From: Rhodobacteraceae bacterium UBA7436
GTDB lineage: Bacteria; Pseudomonadota; Alphaproteobacteria; Rhodobacterales; Rhodobacteraceae
Length of the DNA: 7,036 nucleotides
Assembly (NCBI GenBank): GCA_002478745.1
Contig: DLQI01000159.1
Location: 1 to 7,036 of the forward strand
Direction: 5' to 3'
The notes below the pieces were generated by a model. That model was not told the DNA's origin. It searched no databases and saw only the letters and a list, made by a program, of their open reading frames with translations. Below, one piece after another: positions 5,952 to 7,036 of the stretch (positions are counted from its first letter, which is position 1; each line of letters begins with the position of its first letter). Both the position numbers and the translations under genes were made by a program.

Positions 5952-6950
5952 ATGGATAATGATAACAAAAAAAAGACGATCTATGATCTGGCTGTACTGG
6001 TTGAGGCATCACCGAGCGCCGTTAGTTCGGTCCTCAACGGAACGTGGGAAAAGCGTCGAATCAGTAAAAAACTTGCCGAGAAAGTATTGAAGATCGCCGA
6101 TGAACAGGGCTATCGCTTGAACACTCAAGCCAGTCTATTGAGGCGTGATAAATCTAATATCATCGGTATGATCGTTCCAAAATACGACAACCGATATTTC
6201 GGTGAAATTGCCGAACAGTTTGAAGCGATGGCCCGCGCGAAAGGCATGTTCCCTGTTGTCACTTGCACTCAGCGTGACCCCGATTTGGAATTCGAAGCCG
6301 CCAAAGAGTTGGTTGGCTATCAGGTCGAATGTCTAATCTCTACAGGTGCGACTGATTCCGACCGCATCACAGCCTATTGCAAGGCTGCTGGCGTCCAAGT
6401 CCTAAACCTCGATCTTCCGGGCAAAGACGCGCCTTCGGTCATTTCAGACAACTACACGGGCGCAAGAGATCTAACGAACCTCATATTTCGCAGATGCCAA
6501 TCTGATCTCGGTTGGTCAGGACCACTTCGGTTCGTCGGTGGCCGCCTTTCTGATCACAATACCGCCGCCCGCCTCAAAGGTTTTATGGATGCGCATAAGG
6601 AACGCGGTCTCGCGGTCCCATCTGAAAACATTCAAGCCTCAGGCTATTCAGCAGACGCAGCATGGAACAGCCTAAGGGACTTTTATCCTGACGGACCAAC
6701 AGGAGTTTTTGTGAACTCGACTATCTCGCTCGAGGGAGTGGTGCGCTGGCATAGCCAATTGGCCGATGCTACAGGCAGCATCCGCTTTGGCTGCTTTGAT
6801 CGAGATCCATTTGGAAAGTTTCTTCCCGGCAACGTGGGGATGGTCGAACAAAATGTCCCCAAAATGCTCGAGACTCTATTCAAAATGGTAGGCCAGTCTA
6901 AGCTGGTGCAGGACGTCATCCTGATCCCCTGCAAGCTGGAAGAATTCTGA
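5952..6950 (+). CDS. LacI-family transcriptional regulator of the operon
   Basis: This 332-residue DNA-binding protein probably represses the divergent operon and releases it when the pentitol or its product binds. The N-terminal helix-turn-helix spans about 8-30 (KTIYDLAVLVEASPSAVSSV, then LNG), with recognition-helix positions occupied by P21, S22 and S26 where LacI has Y, Q and R. The hinge region NTQASLL (57-63) supplies a leucine, L63, for the CG step. Residues from about 69 to the end form the sugar-binding-like effector domain, starting with IIGMIVPKYDNRYFGEI. The linker after LNG is TWEKRRIS, slightly longer than usual. The ATG is the first possible start, as an in-frame TGA lies at 5937-5939. 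No clear Shine-Dalgarno precedes it, which would keep regulator levels low. The effector (ribitol or D-ribulose) is inferred from context only, and an activator role cannot be excluded. Confidence 0.9.
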   Translation: MDNDNKKKTIYDLAVLVEASPSAVSSVLNGTWEKRRISKKLAEKVLKIADEQGYRLNTQASLLRRDKSNIIGMIVPKYDNRYFGEIAEQFEAMARAKGMFPVVTCTQRDPDLEFEAAKELVGYQVECLISTGATDSDRITAYCKAAGVQVLNLDLPGKDAPSVISDNYTGARDLTNLIFRRCQSDLGWSGPLRFVGGRLSDHNTAARLKGFMDAHKERGLAVPSENIQASGYSADAAWNSLRDFYPDGPTGVFVNSTISLEGVVRWHSQLADATGSIRFGCFDRDPFGKFLPGNVGMVEQNVPKMLETLFKMVGQSKLVQDVILIPCKLEEF

Positions 6951-7036
6951 AGTTCCCAAGGTGACTGCTGCAGCTGGCATATTTGGTGGATCATTCTATT
7001 GGTGTTCTCAGGCATGCTAGATAAGGCATGGACGCG
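6951..7036. other. Non-coding right edge downstream of the regulator
   Basis: This short stretch follows the regulator's stop codon. It contains a GCTGCAGC palindrome but no hairpin followed by a T-run. AGGCATG occurs twice (7010-7016 and 7024-7030); each copy contains an ATG whose frame runs off the window, but neither has a properly spaced ribosome site. I cannot say whether another gene begins here. Confidence 0.5.

Noticed and set aside
5902..6090. 62-codon plus-strand frame overlapping the regulator start
   Set aside because: It is out of frame with the LacI-family gene, overlaps its promoter and has no family features.
6683..7015. 110-codon minus-strand frame at the end of the regulator gene
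   Set aside because: Most of it is antisense to the regulator's effector domain, and it has no recognisable motif or ribosome site.
6951..7036. Intrinsic terminator or start of a new plus-strand gene (ATG at 7014 or 7028)
   Set aside because: The GCTGCAGC palindrome has no loop or T-run, and neither ATG has a properly spaced Shine-Dalgarno sequence; too little sequence remains to judge.

Overview
The window holds one compact sugar-alcohol catabolic operon and its divergent regulator. Five genes run on the minus strand, in transcription order: periplasmic sugar-binding protein (4675-5712), ABC ATPase (3799-4605), ABC permease (2552-3802), a short-chain dehydrogenase that closely resembles ribitol 2-dehydrogenase (1806-2534), and an FGGY-type pentulose kinase (155-1783). 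A LacI-family regulator (5952-6950) points the other way. Gaps inside the operon are small: a 4-nt overlap, then 17 and 22 nt. The exception is a 69-nt gap with a stem-loop after the binding-protein gene. The two edges (1-154 and 6951-7036) hold no gene I can support.

Reading the genes as a pathway: the binding protein, ATPase and permease form a CUT2 (xylose/ribose-type) importer. The dehydrogenase oxidises ribitol to D-ribulose with NAD+. The kinase makes D-ribulose 5-phosphate, which enters the pentose phosphate pathway directly. Transport plus two enzymes is therefore a complete ribitol route. The substrate is inferred from the dehydrogenase, the strongest family match; the transporter alone would only say 'pentose or pentitol'.

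The 239-nt divergent region (5713-5951) is the most informative non-coding part. It has a pseudo-palindrome with a central CG, typical of LacI-family operators, placed at the predicted start of the operon transcript. A related half-site lies 21 bp away. The two divergent promoters share almost the same -35 bases (5895-5901). Between the predicted start and the binding-protein gene is a leader of about 150 nt with a GAAA-capped imperfect hairpin.

The organism looks like an alphaproteobacterium of moderate GC, plausibly a marine Rhodobacterales (roseobacter-type) member. This rests on the style of the proteins and the operon and is only an impression. I see no RNA genes, insertion sequences, CRISPR arrays or phage parts. 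Overall this is an ordinary, well-formed catabolic locus; the points worth checking are its regulatory architecture and its transporter-enzyme pairing, and I do not see a new class of system.
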